A program made the translations under genes and the position numbers. The notes below the pieces were generated by a model. The model did no database searches and was not told where the DNA came from. It saw only the letters and a list, made by a program, of their open reading frames with translations. Below, in pieces: positions 22,372-31,295 of a stretch of DNA of 33,445 nucleotides (position 1 is its first letter; every line of letters starts with the position of its first letter). Location of the stretch: the NCBI GenBank assembly GCA_030706605.1, contig JAUZOE010000043.1, forward strand, positions 1 to 33,445, written 5' to 3'. This DNA is from Bacteroidota bacterium (GTDB lineage: Bacteria; Bacteroidota; Bacteroidia; Chitinophagales; Chitinophagaceae).

Positions 22372-23241
22372 TTATACACCCATATATTCTTTCAAAAGAT
22401 TAGATCTTGAAAAAGTACGCAATTTTGTAAGTGCTTTATCTTTTATCTGCCTTACTCTTTCACGGGTAAGGTGATATCTTTCGCCAATATCTTCAAGGCT
22501 TATTGCTTCACTGACACCAATACCATAAAAAAAACAAATTACTTCTTTTTGCCGCGGAGTCAATACACTTAAGGAACGCTGTATTTCCTGGCGCAAAGAA
22601 TCATTAAACATAATTTGCTTGTCTGCACTTTCGGCATTCCCGTTAACCATTACATCCTTTAGTGTATTTTCTTCCCCTTCACTTAGTGGAGAGTCCATAC
22701 TTACATGCCTGGTAGCTACACTCATTGTTGCTGAAATCTCATCAATATCCACATCTAAAAAAATAGCTAATTCTTCGGTAGTAGGCGACCGTTCCAGTTC
22801 CTGTTCCAATTGTTGATAAGCCTTGCTTATCCTGTTGGTTAATCCGACTTTGTTTAATGGCAATCTTACAATTCTTGATTGTTCGGCAAGTGCCTGCATA
22901 ATACTCTGTCGAATCCACCAAACACCATAAGAAATGAATTTAAATCCCCGGGTTTCGTCAAACCGTTGTGCCGCTTTTATCAACCCAAGGTTACCTTCGT
23001 TGATAAGATCAGGTAAAGTAAGTCCCTGGTTTTGGTATTGCTTGGCAACAGATACTACAAAGCGCAAATTGGCTTTTGTCAGTCTATCCAATGCTTTCTG
23101 ATCTCCTTGTTTAATAAGAACAGCTAATTTAACTTCTTCTTCAGGGGTGATAAGGTCTACCTTACCGATTTCCTGGAGGTATTTTTCTAAACTCTCACTT
23201 TCACGATTGGTAATTGACTTAGAAATCTTAAGTTGACGCAT
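22372..23241 (-). CDS. rpoD: RNA polymerase sigma factor, RpoD/SigA type
   Basis: 289 residues from ATG 23241 (MRQLKISKS), the usual start in Bacteroidota. An ATG two codons upstream is possible. Region 1.1 is absent. Region 1.2 is [21 protein letters not shown], region 2 has [37 protein letters not shown] and the -10-reading helix with [18 protein letters not shown]. Region 3 follows ([11 protein letters not shown]), and region 4 ends with [23 protein letters not shown], the -35-binding helix. It directs RNA polymerase to the promoters seen here. Substitutions such as YGVWW and [15 protein letters not shown] could reflect the housekeeping copy or a close paralogue, since some relatives carry several rpoD-like genes. 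Followed by its own terminator. Confidence 0.93.
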   Translation of the reverse strand: MRQLKISKSITNRESESLEKYLQEIGKVDLITPEEEVKLAVLIKQGDQKALDRLTKANLRFVVSVAKQYQNQGLTLPDLINEGNLGLIKAAQRFDETRGFKFISYGVWWIRQSIMQALAEQSRIVRLPLNKVGLTNRISKAYQQLEQELERSPTTEELAIFLDVDIDEISATMSVATRHVSMDSPLSEGEENTLKDVMVNGNAESADKQIMFNDSLRQEIQRSLSVLTPRQKEVICFFYGIGVSEAISLEDIGERYHLTRERVRQIKDKALTKLRTFSRSNLLKEYMGV

Positions 23242-23306
23242 ACTCATAAAGAGGTAATTTAATGGAGGTTACAAAATCCTATTTTAACAAAAAAAACCAT
23301 ATCGAA

Positions 23307-23338
23307 ATACTTAACGTAATTTATACTCATTTAAGTAT
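23307..23338. repeat. Inverted repeat upstream of rpoD
   Basis: ATACTTAA (23307-23314) and TTAAGTAT (23331-23338) are perfect inverted arms with a 16-base loop, about 66 bases before the rpoD start on the minus strand. It could be an operator or leader hairpin. No function is shown. Confidence 0.35.
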
Positions 23339-23499
23339 GTTTCCAAAAAAAATGTTAAAATTAATTTTACTCCTTGCCTCTTTATTTGCAACAAAAAATA
23401 TTTTTTTTCAAATAAATTACTAAAAAAAGAAATAATTTATGTTGGTTAGTAAATTTATTTTCTATTATTGCACATAATGAATACAGATTAACTTATACG

Positions 23500-23880
23500 A
23501 TGAGCAAGAAAATACAATATACAGTTGAGTACCCGGTGAGATGTTCGCCCGCTATTTTATATGAATTTCTTTCTACTTCTTCAGGATTACAGGAATGGTT
23601 TGCAGACAAAGTAGAAGACAGTGACGGAATTTTCAGTTTTTCATGGTCTGGTTCCGCTGAAGAAGCGGAAGTGGTGGAAAAAGAAGAAAATAAATCAATA
23701 AAGTTTCATTGGATAGATTCGCCCAAGGAAGAATATTTTGAATTCAGTATTGAAAAATCTGAAGTTACCAATTTGACGATTTTGATCATCAACGACTTTG
23801 CAGAAAAGAAAGATATAAAAGATCAAAGCCAACTCTGGGAAACGCAGGTTAAGGAACTATTTCACCGTCTGGGCAACTAA
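23500..23880 (+). CDS. START-like (SRPBCC/AHSA1-type) domain protein
   Basis: 126 residues, the whole protein being one ligand-binding-type domain. KIQYTVEYPVRCSPAILYEFLSTSSGLQEWFAD carries the strand-helix pattern and the GLxEWF signature of AHSA1/START-like proteins, followed by antiparallel strands (IFSFSWSG, AEVVEKEENKSIKFHWI, YFEFSIEKSE, TILIINDFAE) and a C-terminal helix (QLWETQVKELFHRLG). It is a small cytoplasmic protein of a type found across Bacteroidota, without established role. A promoter-like TTG (23433-23435) and TATTATTG (23462-23469 region) precede it. Its 3' end overlaps the convergent next gene by 32 bases. Confidence 0.85.
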   Translation: MSKKIQYTVEYPVRCSPAILYEFLSTSSGLQEWFADKVEDSDGIFSFSWSGSAEEAEVVEKEENKSIKFHWIDSPKEEYFEFSIEKSEVTNLTILIINDFAEKKDIKDQSQLWETQVKELFHRLGN

Positions 23881-24484
23881 GTTTTATCACCTTTATAATT
23901 TCTTTAAAGGATTGTTCCAAAAATTCCTGGGCATAATCCCATTTGCCCAATTCTATTTTTTTCCCGAATTTAAAAAAATCCTTTTGCAGAATTTCTTTGA
24001 CTTGTAAGTCATTTATTTTTTTTATATCCAGAAAATTCGACGATTCAAAGTTGTGTTCCCACTCCTTTTCATTGACACAAACAAGAAAATTTTCTTCTTT
24101 AAAAGAATCAAGCCAATGAGAAACATCAATCGTATTTTTTAAATCAGCTCCTGACAGATGCAATGAAATACTGAAATAATTGCCCCACCAAAACATAGTT
24201 CTCACAGCAAACACATTGTCTTTACTGAACCGGGCAGGGTAATCCAGGATAAGATAAGGAAGCCCCATGTAGTTTTCACCTTTGGAAATTTTGCCACCGG
24301 AATCAGGAAATATGGCCGGCAGAAATTCCAACTCATCTTCCACTATTTTTTTAAACCTTTGGTGCAATTCTCCCAGTATATGATATACTTTTTCTATTAT
24401 TTGTTGTTTGGTAAAAATCCACTCCTTATTATTGACAAGTTCCATTTCAAGTGCTGAAAGATGTATTTTTGCTTTGTCGCTCAT
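23849..24484 (-). CDS. Conserved-looking cytoplasmic protein, function unknown
   Basis: 211 residues, no signal peptide or membrane segment. It begins with a helical part (ALEMELVNNKEWIFTKQQIIEKVYHILGELHQRFKKI, in pieces) and continues with a mixed alpha/beta domain containing GENYMGLPYLILDYPARF and AVRTMFWWGNYFSISLHLSG, rich in aromatic residues. No family recognised with confidence. The reading frame is clean and its codon use resembles neighbours. Its end overlaps the START-like gene by 32 bases on the opposite strand, an overlap large enough for mutual antisense effects. The lptF-like gene starts 47 bases away divergently. Confidence 0.75.
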   Translation of the reverse strand: MSDKAKIHLSALEMELVNNKEWIFTKQQIIEKVYHILGELHQRFKKIVEDELEFLPAIFPDSGGKISKGENYMGLPYLILDYPARFSKDNVFAVRTMFWWGNYFSISLHLSGADLKNTIDVSHWLDSFKEENFLVCVNEKEWEHNFESSNFLDIKKINDLQVKEILQKDFFKFGKKIELGKWDYAQEFLEQSFKEIIKVIKLSCPDGEIVP

Positions 24485-24531
24485 AATTTGAAATTTACAA
24501 CAAAAGAACTAAACCAGATACCCGATTTTAG

Positions 24532-25995
24532 ATGTTTAAAAAACTTGACAAACTTATTCTGAAAGCTTTTGTGTGGCCATTTATCGCAACATTTTTCATT
24601 ACTTTATTTGTGTTTATGATGCAAATACTCTGGAAGTATATTGATGATCTTGTGGGCAAAGGACTTGATTTATTAACACTGATTGAATTCCTCATTTATG
24701 CAAGCGCTACATTGGTTACCCTTGCCATGCCTATTGCCATCTTGCTTTCTTCAATAATGACCTTCGGGAAATTGGGCGAAAGTTTTGAACTGGTTGCTAT
24801 TAAATCTTCGGGCATTTCGCTTTTACGGTTTATGCGGCCATTATTTTTTATATCTATTTTATTATCAGGAGTAGCCTTTTTATTTGCAAATAATATTGCA
24901 CCGAAAGCAAATTTAAAATTTGCGGTTATTTATCATGATATTTATACAAAAAGCCCTGCATTTGACTTAAAAGATGGCGTATTTTATAATGGGTTCCGCG
25001 GATTTTCTATAAAAGTCGACAAAAAAGACAAAGACAAAAGTACTTTACACAATGTATTAATTTATGAGCAGTCCAATAGCATACAAGACAATACCATCAT
25101 TTCTGAAAAAGGAAAAATGACCATGAGTGATGATAAAAAATTCCTTGAATTCCGGTTACAAAATGGAAACAGGTATGAAGAAAAAGGAACTTTCAACTCA
25201 ACAAAAACAGAATTTATTGATTTGAGTTTTAATGAATATAATAAATTATTTGATTTGAGCCAGCTCAACATTCAAAAAACATCTGACAGCCTTTTTATGA
25301 ATAACATAAGGATGAAGACAATGCGGCAATTAAATGTAGATCTCGATTCACTTATTAAAATGCCGGATTCTATTGCCAAACAAACACAAAAAAACCTGTC
25401 TGCTTATGTCACTTATGCAAAATATAAAAATTCTTTTACCCCCGAGAAAGAAATGGTAATAGCCGAAAAGAAAATTGATACATCAAATGCAAAATCCTTT
25501 GATGATCTTATTCCAGAAGACTTAAAACCACTCGTTAATGATCAGGCTTTAAATGTTGCGGGTAATACACGCAATCTTCTCCAGATTGCAAGTAGTGACT
25601 TTAAAAGCCGTAATGATGATATAACACAACATAAAATTGAATGGCACAAAAAATTATCGCTTTCTGTAGCTTGCCTGGTCCTGTTTTTTATAGGAGCACC
25701 TCTTGGCTCTATTATACGAAAAGGTGGATTAGGAACACCTCTTGTGATGGCTTTACTATTCTTTATGGTCTTTTATCTGCTTAATATCTTTGGAGAAAAA
25801 TTTACAAAAGATAACTTAGTCTACCCCATTTTTGGCATGTGGTTACCTGTGATAGTTCTTTCTCCTGTTGGATTTTTTCTTACTTATAAAGCCATGCACG
25901 ATTCTCAATTATTTAATAAAGAATACTATTACCGATCTATTAAAAAAATAGGATCAGCTACTAAACGTATTTTCAAAACTTTTGGCAAGAAATAA
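24532..25995 (+). CDS. LPS export permease, LptF/LptG (YjgP/YjgQ) family
   Basis: 487 residues. Three N-terminal membrane segments (about 15-33, 55-77, 103-121) surround the family signature GKLGESFELVAIKSSGISLL (79-98). A large soluble periplasmic part (about 122-380) follows, of the jellyroll type, and three C-terminal membrane segments (KLSLSVACLVLFFIGAPLG onward). LptF and LptG form the inner-membrane channel that hands LPS to the LptC-A-D bridge, driven by the LptB ATPase. Longer than the typical 360 of E. coli, as usual in Bacteroidota, mostly by the enlarged middle domain. Whether it is LptF or LptG cannot be told. It fits the LPS synthesis genes in the same window. Confidence 0.92.
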   Translation: MFKKLDKLILKAFVWPFIATFFITLFVFMMQILWKYIDDLVGKGLDLLTLIEFLIYASATLVTLAMPIAILLSSIMTFGKLGESFELVAIKSSGISLLRFMRPLFFISILLSGVAFLFANNIAPKANLKFAVIYHDIYTKSPAFDLKDGVFYNGFRGFSIKVDKKDKDKSTLHNVLIYEQSNSIQDNTIISEKGKMTMSDDKKFLEFRLQNGNRYEEKGTFNSTKTEFIDLSFNEYNKLFDLSQLNIQKTSDSLFMNNIRMKTMRQLNVDLDSLIKMPDSIAKQTQKNLSAYVTYAKYKNSFTPEKEMVIAEKKIDTSNAKSFDDLIPEDLKPLVNDQALNVAGNTRNLLQIASSDFKSRNDDITQHKIEWHKKLSLSVACLVLFFIGAPLGSIIRKGGLGTPLVMALLFFMVFYLLNIFGEKFTKDNLVYPIFGMWLPVIVLSPVGFFLTYKAMHDSQLFNKEYYYRSIKKIGSATKRIFKTFGKK

Positions 25996-26322
25996 ATTTT
26001 TATTTTAATAGCAGATACTCCGATTATTCGACTTGCCTGTTTCAATCCAATTTTCAGGACAGGATTTGATTATATAATTAAGCGGGTAATTGTACTAAAA
26101 TGGACTCAGCCTTTGCAATAGAAGCACACAGGAATAAATTGGTACAACTAAAACAAAGGCTGATGTATTGAAAAGCAATCTGGCGCAAATGTATAAAATC
26201 ATTTCAAGCATTACCCAATTTTTTAAGCTTTTTTTTTAAGAAATACGTTAATTTTTTTGCCAATTTTCTTTCTGCAAAAGTTATATATTCGTTGAAATAC
26301 AATTTAGAAAAAGGAGCATTTT
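25996..26322. other. Intergenic region with long-loop inverted repeat and a tiny open frame
   Basis: No firm gene. CAGCCTTTG (26107-26115) and CAAAGGCTG (26154-26162) are perfect nine-base inverted arms with a 38-base loop, lying within a 23-codon frame (26100-26171, MDSAFAIEAH to the stop) whose peptide looks coding-like. It could be a gene remnant or a small structured element. The rest is AT-rich with no match. Confidence 0.35.
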
Positions 26323-27699
26323 ATGGAATCATGGAAAGAATACCAGGAAAAAAATAATGAAAGATTTTTGAAAGAAATGATGGAATTGCTGCGAATTCCC
26401 TCTGTAAGTGCAAAAAGTGAGCACAAAAAAGATATGGCCCTTTGCGCGGAGGAAATAAAAAAATATTTTCTGGCTTCAGGAGCAGAAAAAGCGGAGATCA
26501 TGCCAACTGATGGCTTTCCGGTTGTTTATGCCGAAAAGATCATTGATAATACAAAACCGACTGTTTTAGTATATGGCCATTACGATGTGCAGCCTGCTGA
26601 ACCACTCGAACTTTGGCATAGCGGGCCTTTTGATCCGGTAATAAAAAATGGCAAAGTATACGCCCGTGGATCTGCTGATGACAAAGGTCAGTTTTACATG
26701 CATGTAAAGGCGCTGGAAACTATGGTAAAGACAAATACCATGAGTACCAATATCAAATTTTTAATTGAAGGAGAAGAAGAAATAGGCTCTCCTAACCTTG
26801 GGAAATTTGTTGGGCAACATAAGAATCTTTTGCAGGCAGACTTAATTTTAATAAGCGATAGCTCCATGTTGAGTATGGAAAATCCTTCTTTAGATATTGG
26901 TGTCAGGGGGTTATCATACGTAGAAGTTGAAGTCACCGGAGCAGACCATGATTTACACAGTGGTATTTACGGTGGAGCCGTAGCCAATCCAATAACCATC
27001 CTTGCTAAAATGATAGCGAGTTGCCATGATGAAAATAATCACATAACTATTCCCGGATTTTATGATGATGTAGTGGATGTTTCTGATACAGAAAGAGCAC
27101 TACTCAACAAAGCTCCTTTTGACGAAAATGAATACAAAAAAGAAGTAGGAGTTAATGAATTATGGGGTGAAAAAGGATATACCACAAATGAACAGACAGG
27201 TATTCGTCCCACACTTGAGGTAAACGGTATATGGGGTGGATATACCGGAGAAGGTGCTAAAACGGTTTTACCCTCTAAAGCAACTGCAAAAATTTCTGCA
27301 AGACTGGTACCGAATCAATCTTCAGAAAAGATAACCAAAAAATTAATTGATTATTTTACTTCAATAGCACCTCCTTCAGTAACGATTAAAGCTTTTGAAC
27401 ACCATGGCGGTGAACCCTACACGACACCAATTGACAGCAATGGATACAAAGCGGCTTCGAAAGCTATAGAAAAAACATTTGGAAAAATTCCTATTCCACT
27501 TCGTGGTGGTGGAAGTATTCCGATATGTACCATTCTTGAAAAAGAATTAGGAGTAAAAATTATTTTTATGGGATTTGGCCTTGATAGCGATAACCTGCAT
27601 TCCCCAAATGAAAAATACGGAATTGAAAACTTTTATAAAGGAATAGAAACGATTCCCTATTTTCATAAATATTTTGCAGAAATCACTCTTGACAAATAA
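26323..27699 (+). CDS. M20 family metallopeptidase (dipeptidase-like)
   Basis: 458 residues, two-zinc M20 aminoacylase fold. Metal and catalytic residues visible: GHYDVQPAEP with H86 and D88, RGSADDKGQ with D119, EGEEEIGS with E151-E152, LISDSS with D179, and the C-terminal FGLDSDNLHSPNE with a histidine ligand near 429. DLHSGIYGG is the dimerisation-domain signature of the CNDP-like subgroup. It probably cleaves dipeptides or related amides in the cytoplasm; no signal peptide. AGGAG at 26312-26316, six bases before the ATG, supports the start. It stands alone, so no substrate hint comes from neighbours. Confidence 0.93.
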   Translation: MESWKEYQEKNNERFLKEMMELLRIPSVSAKSEHKKDMALCAEEIKKYFLASGAEKAEIMPTDGFPVVYAEKIIDNTKPTVLVYGHYDVQPAEPLELWHSGPFDPVIKNGKVYARGSADDKGQFYMHVKALETMVKTNTMSTNIKFLIEGEEEIGSPNLGKFVGQHKNLLQADLILISDSSMLSMENPSLDIGVRGLSYVEVEVTGADHDLHSGIYGGAVANPITILAKMIASCHDENNHITIPGFYDDVVDVSDTERALLNKAPFDENEYKKEVGVNELWGEKGYTTNEQTGIRPTLEVNGIWGGYTGEGAKTVLPSKATAKISARLVPNQSSEKITKKLIDYFTSIAPPSVTIKAFEHHGGEPYTTPIDSNGYKAASKAIEKTFGKIPIPLRGGGSIPICTILEKELGVKIIFMGFGLDSDNLHSPNEKYGIENFYKGIETIPYFHKYFAEITLDK

Positions 27700-27775
27700 G
27701 AAATAATATATCTTTTAGGGTAAGAACAAACTGAGAGAGAGAAAAGGTTACAAACTGATTACAATTTCACTAATA

Positions 27776-28507
27776 TCAATTAATAGAAACATTAAAAACC
27801 CTCTCAAAGTTTCTTTTTATTTTATCCTTTATTTCTTCAAAATCTACTTTTTGTCCCAGTTCCTTTTCAATAGAAGTCACCTGTTTGTTTACGATACCGC
27901 AAGGAATAATATTATTAAAATAACTGAGATCTGTATTAACATTTAAAGCAAAGCCATGCATGGTGATCCATCTGCTGCAGCGGATACCCATGGCGCAAAT
28001 TTTCCTTTCTTTGCCAATAATGCCGGGTTCTATCCAAACGCCGGTTTCGCCTTTACTCCTGTCACCTCTAATGCCATATTCAGCAATGGTAAGAATGAGC
28101 ACTTCTTCAAGACTACGCAGGTATTTCCCAATATCAGTATAGAATTTTTCAAGATCAATAATAGGATATCCTACTACCTGCTGTAAGCCATGAAAAGTAA
28201 TATCCCCTCCCCTGTTGGTTTTAAAAAACTCTATTTCCTTTTCTTCCATTTCATCTTCGCTCATCAATACATTTTCCATGTGGCCGCTCTTGCCTAAAGT
28301 ATAAACAGGTGGATGTTCGCAAAAAAGAAGATAGTTTACCGTAGAGAGTTCATCAGTTGCTATTACAGAATTTTGTGCCAGGCCAACAGCTTTCCGGGAT
28401 GCTGATTTGATGTCCACATTCCTTTTTACCAGCTTTTCCTGGTAATCCCAAGCTGTTTTATAATTGACAATTCCGAGGTCTTCAAAAATGATATGCTGTT
28501 TTTCCAA
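27776..28507 (-). CDS. lipB: Lipoyl(octanoyl) transferase
   Basis: 243 residues if started at TTG 28507 (MEKQHIIFEDLG). The open frame runs back to another TTG at 28585, but a -7 box at 28526-28533 puts the likely transcript start near 28519, so the shorter form is favoured. It moves octanoyl from acyl carrier protein to lipoyl domains of dehydrogenase complexes. Motifs: RGGDITFHGLQQVVGYPIID (99-118), the catalytic K169 in RKICAMG, HGFALNVN (184-191), and the catalytic C203 in PCGI followed by NKQVTSIE. Divergent from rluD. LipA is not in this window. Confidence 0.93.
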   Translation of the reverse strand: MEKQHIIFEDLGIVNYKTAWDYQEKLVKRNVDIKSASRKAVGLAQNSVIATDELSTVNYLLFCEHPPVYTLGKSGHMENVLMSEDEMEEKEIEFFKTNRGGDITFHGLQQVVGYPIIDLEKFYTDIGKYLRSLEEVLILTIAEYGIRGDRSKGETGVWIEPGIIGKERKICAMGIRCSRWITMHGFALNVNTDLSYFNNIIPCGIVNKQVTSIEKELGQKVDFEEIKDKIKRNFERVFNVSIN

Positions 28508-28525
28508 ATCAAAGATTTTAATTTG

Positions 28526-28533
28526 CAAAGATA
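28526..28533 (-). promoter_or_regulatory. -7 box deciding the lipB start
   Basis: On the minus strand TATCTTTG matches TAnnTTTG. It lies inside the longer lipB frame (28585), so if used, translation must begin downstream, at TTG 28507. No TTG element at -33 was found. Confidence 0.4.
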
Positions 28534-28611
28534 AGAAGGTTGGGAATTGCTGACTTATGAATGAAAAAGGAGGAATTATCCCCAATTCTCGATTTTTGAT
28601 AAAAAGAAATT

Positions 28612-29658
28612 ATGAACGAAGAAGAAATCAATGAAGAAGGTGAAGAGCTGTTTGAGAGACTCACTATCGTCTGTGCCAAAGGCCAAGAGCCACTGAGAAT
28701 AGACAAATTTCTGATGAACCGGATTGAAGGTGCTACCCGCAATAAAATTCAGCAGGCTATAGAAGCAGAAAGAGTTTTGGTGAATGAAAAACCAATAAAG
28801 TCTAATTATAAAATACGCCCTGAGGATAAGATTGTTATTTATCAGACTTATTTACCCGAAAGCAATGCAATCGTTCCGGAAAATATTCCTTTCAATATCG
28901 TGTATGAAGATGAAGACATTATGGTAGTGAATAAAGAATCTGGCATGGTAGTTCATCCAGGCAGTGGTAATCCAGGCGGCACTTTGGTGAATGCCGTGGC
29001 CTGGTATTTAAAACAACAAAATCCTGATATTGATGAAGCTGATCTTTCCCGCTTTGGCCTTGTACACCGGATTGATAAAAATACTTCAGGGCTTTTAGTA
29101 ATGGCAAAAACCCCAAAGGCGATGACTCATCTTGCTAAACAATTTTTTGACCATACGGTACATCGCCGTTACGTAGCATTGGTTTGGGGCGATTTTGAGG
29201 AAGAGGAAGGCACTATTGTAGCGCATGTTGGCCGCCATCAAAGATTCAGAAAATTGTTCACCTCTTATCCCGAAGGAGATTATGGCAAAGAAGCCATTAC
29301 TCATTATAAGGTCCTGGAAAAGTTCAATTACGTAACATTGATAGAATGCCGTCTTGAGACCGGCCGTACCCATCAGATCAGGGTACACATGCAATACACG
29401 GGACACCCACTTTTTAATGATGACACTTATGGCGGCGACAGAATCGTAAAAGGAACGGTATTTACCAAATACAAACAATTTGTAGACAATTGCTTTACTC
29501 TTTGCCCACGCCACGCATTGCATGCCCAACAATTGGGATTCATTCATCCTGTCACCAAAAAACAAATGAATTTTGAAAGTGAATTGCCGGAAGATATGAA
29601 ATCAGTGATTGAGAAATGGAGGAGGTATAGCAAATTCTCACACAATTCTGAAAATTAG
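28612..29658 (+). CDS. rluD: 23S rRNA pseudouridine synthase, RluD/RluA family
   Basis: 348 residues. An S4 domain at the N terminus (LRIDKFLMNRIEGATRNKIQQAIEAERVLVNEKP in pieces, 28-61) precedes the RsuA/RluA catalytic domain with GLVHRIDKNTSGLLVMAK (149-166, nucleophile D155) and RLETGRTHQIRVHM. RluD modifies uridines of the 23S helix 69 loop, facing the decoding region. Length and domain order match RluD, but RluC-like paralogues are similar, so the exact target is inferred. It overlaps the convergent secreted-protein gene by four bases and is divergent from lipB. Confidence 0.92.
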   Translation: MNEEEINEEGEELFERLTIVCAKGQEPLRIDKFLMNRIEGATRNKIQQAIEAERVLVNEKPIKSNYKIRPEDKIVIYQTYLPESNAIVPENIPFNIVYEDEDIMVVNKESGMVVHPGSGNPGGTLVNAVAWYLKQQNPDIDEADLSRFGLVHRIDKNTSGLLVMAKTPKAMTHLAKQFFDHTVHRRYVALVWGDFEEEEGTIVAHVGRHQRFRKLFTSYPEGDYGKEAITHYKVLEKFNYVTLIECRLETGRTHQIRVHMQYTGHPLFNDDTYGGDRIVKGTVFTKYKQFVDNCFTLCPRHALHAQQLGFIHPVTKKQMNFESELPEDMKSVIEKWRRYSKFSHNSEN

Positions 29659-30590
29659 TGATTAACAAAATCAAACAACGTAGCCGTAAAAACGCCTCTC
29701 TCTCTTTTCTTGAAAATGGCTTTCCAGTTTCCATTGTACCGTAGAACTGATGGCACCAGCAACTTGCCAACTTTGGTCATTTGCACTTCCATCTCCACTT
29801 TAAAATCATAAATACCGGCATCATAGCTTAATGAATAATTACGGGCCACTATTTCAAAAGTCTTTTCATCAAACCAGGTGGTCATTTCATCTATTACCAC
29901 ATCACTTTTTTTATTGTCTTTCACTTTGAGGGTAAATACATAACAGGGCCGGCTGTTATAACTACGATAATCAATATCCATATTATATTTATCGGCCATA
30001 GATTCATCAAAAATTGGCGTTTTATTGCTGATAAAAGGAAGCCCGTTTATTTTTTTTCCGGGATTAAAAAACAGCATTTTTAATTGTTGCTTATGCTTTT
30101 CTATCCCGCTTAAACCAGCAGTAGAAAATTCATGTCCTTTTACAATATTATTTTCTCCGCAAACAGAATCTTTTGTAAAAAATAAACCGGCGTACATTTC
30201 TGCTGTATAATAATTAAAATTTCCACTATTGTCATACATGTTACCGGTGATGGATTGTTCCAGCGTTTCCATTTTCCTGCAATCCCTGATTCGTATTTGT
30301 TTGGTTTTGCTGTGCAAAGATGCCAGTATATTACCATCTTTATCCAGCATTCTTATATCATTCAGAGCGCTGTAGCCAATGATGTGAAGATTACGAAAAG
30401 CCTTATAAAATGTGGTATCCGTCTTTATTCTTTCTATAAATGACGGAACATCTAATTTATTATTTACAACAATTTCAGAAAGGGTTACATAATTTTCGCC
30501 CACTTTTACGGTAGTTTCACTTTTCTCCTGCGCAGACAGCAACAGGCCAGAAAACAGAAAGATAGCAATTGAAATAATCCTCTGAAACAT
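29655..30590 (-). CDS. Secreted periplasmic protein of unknown function
   Basis: 311 residues with a clear signal peptide (MFQRIISIAIFLFSGLLLSA, cleavage before QEKS). No lipobox cysteine. The mature protein is predicted mostly beta, with repeated strand patterns (YVTLSEIVVNNKLDVPSFI, KTKQIRIRDCRKMETL, YVFTLKVKDNKKSDVVIDEM, KVEMEVQMTKVGKLLVPSVL), somewhat like LolA/LppX-type lipid-handling folds or other outer-membrane-associated factors; this is only a fold-like impression. Three mature-region cysteines. Next to def, 48 bases downstream of its stop, and possibly in the same transcript. Overlaps the end of rluD by four bases. Confidence 0.78.
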   Translation of the reverse strand: MFQRIISIAIFLFSGLLLSAQEKSETTVKVGENYVTLSEIVVNNKLDVPSFIERIKTDTTFYKAFRNLHIIGYSALNDIRMLDKDGNILASLHSKTKQIRIRDCRKMETLEQSITGNMYDNSGNFNYYTAEMYAGLFFTKDSVCGENNIVKGHEFSTAGLSGIEKHKQQLKMLFFNPGKKINGLPFISNKTPIFDESMADKYNMDIDYRSYNSRPCYVFTLKVKDNKKSDVVIDEMTTWFDEKTFEIVARNYSLSYDAGIYDFKVEMEVQMTKVGKLLVPSVLRYNGNWKAIFKKRERGVFTATLFDFVNH

Positions 30591-30638
30591 CCAGTAAAAA
30601 TAATCCTTAAAATGTTGGAAAAAAGGTAAATCCGATAT

Positions 30639-31217
30639 TTATTTATTAAACAGCATCCGGTAATCCACAGAGATTTTCCCCTTGGAAATATCGTCCAGTT
30701 TACGCTTCAGCAGGCTTTTCTTTAAAGGCTTAAGATAATCAATAAAAAGTTTACCATCAATATGGTCATACTCATGCAAAATGACTCTTGCAGTAATTCC
30801 ATTAAATGTCAATGAACGTTCTTTAAATACTTCATCAAAAAAAGTAATGGTAACCTTTTCTTTTCTTAAAATATCTTCTCTTATTTTGGGAATGCTCAGG
30901 CACCCCTCGTTGTAAATCCACTCTTCCCCATCGAGCTCCTTAATTTTTGCATTAATAAAAACACCTTTATATCCCCGGTCTTCAGGATAATCATTTTTTT
31001 CATCTTCATCAAGTCCATCTATAATCTGGATGCTGTCCATTACAAACAAACGAATATCCCTGTTGATTTGTGGCGCAGCCAAACCTACACCATTGCTGTT
31101 ATACATCGTTTCCCACATATCTGCAATCAATTTATTCAATTCCGGATACTCCGGAGTAATCTCTTTTCCTACTTTCCGTAATACCGGGTTACCAAAAGCT
31201 ACAATTGGAAGAACCAT
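30639..31217 (-). CDS. def: Peptide deformylase
   Basis: 192 residues. The three family motifs are complete: GVGLAAPQ (43-50), EGCLS (104-108, C106 as metal ligand) and HEYDH (148-152, H148 and H152 as ligands, E149 catalytic). It removes the formyl group from the N-terminal methionine of new proteins. An insert IIDGLDEDEKNDYPEDRGY (about 65-83) between motif one and two lengthens the protein. A -7 box TAAATTTG on the minus strand (31268-31261) could start a transcript downstream of ruvX, whose stop is 78 bases away. The ruvX-def order is common in Bacteroidota. Confidence 0.96.
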   Translation of the reverse strand: MVLPIVAFGNPVLRKVGKEITPEYPELNKLIADMWETMYNSNGVGLAAPQINRDIRLFVMDSIQIIDGLDEDEKNDYPEDRGYKGVFINAKIKELDGEEWIYNEGCLSIPKIREDILRKEKVTITFFDEVFKERSLTFNGITARVILHEYDHIDGKLFIDYLKPLKKSLLKRKLDDISKGKISVDYRMLFNK

Positions 31218-31260
31218 ATATGAATGATTATTTTATTAAATTATAAAAAATATCGGGATG

Positions 31261-31268
31261 CAAATTTA
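31261..31268 (-). promoter_or_regulatory. Candidate -7 box of def
   Basis: TAAATTTG on the minus strand, 43 bases before the def ATG; no TTG at the usual distance. Confidence 0.35.
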
Positions 31269-31295
31269 AGATTTTTCTTCCGTTTTCGGCACCTG

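Noticed and set aside
26257-26291. TTG and TATATTCG as promoter of the M20 gene
   Set aside because: The spacing of 24 bases is too long and the -7 box has a mismatch.
29095-29565. 156-codon minus-strand frame opposite rluD
   Set aside because: Antisense to a complete RluD-type catalytic domain; low-quality composition.
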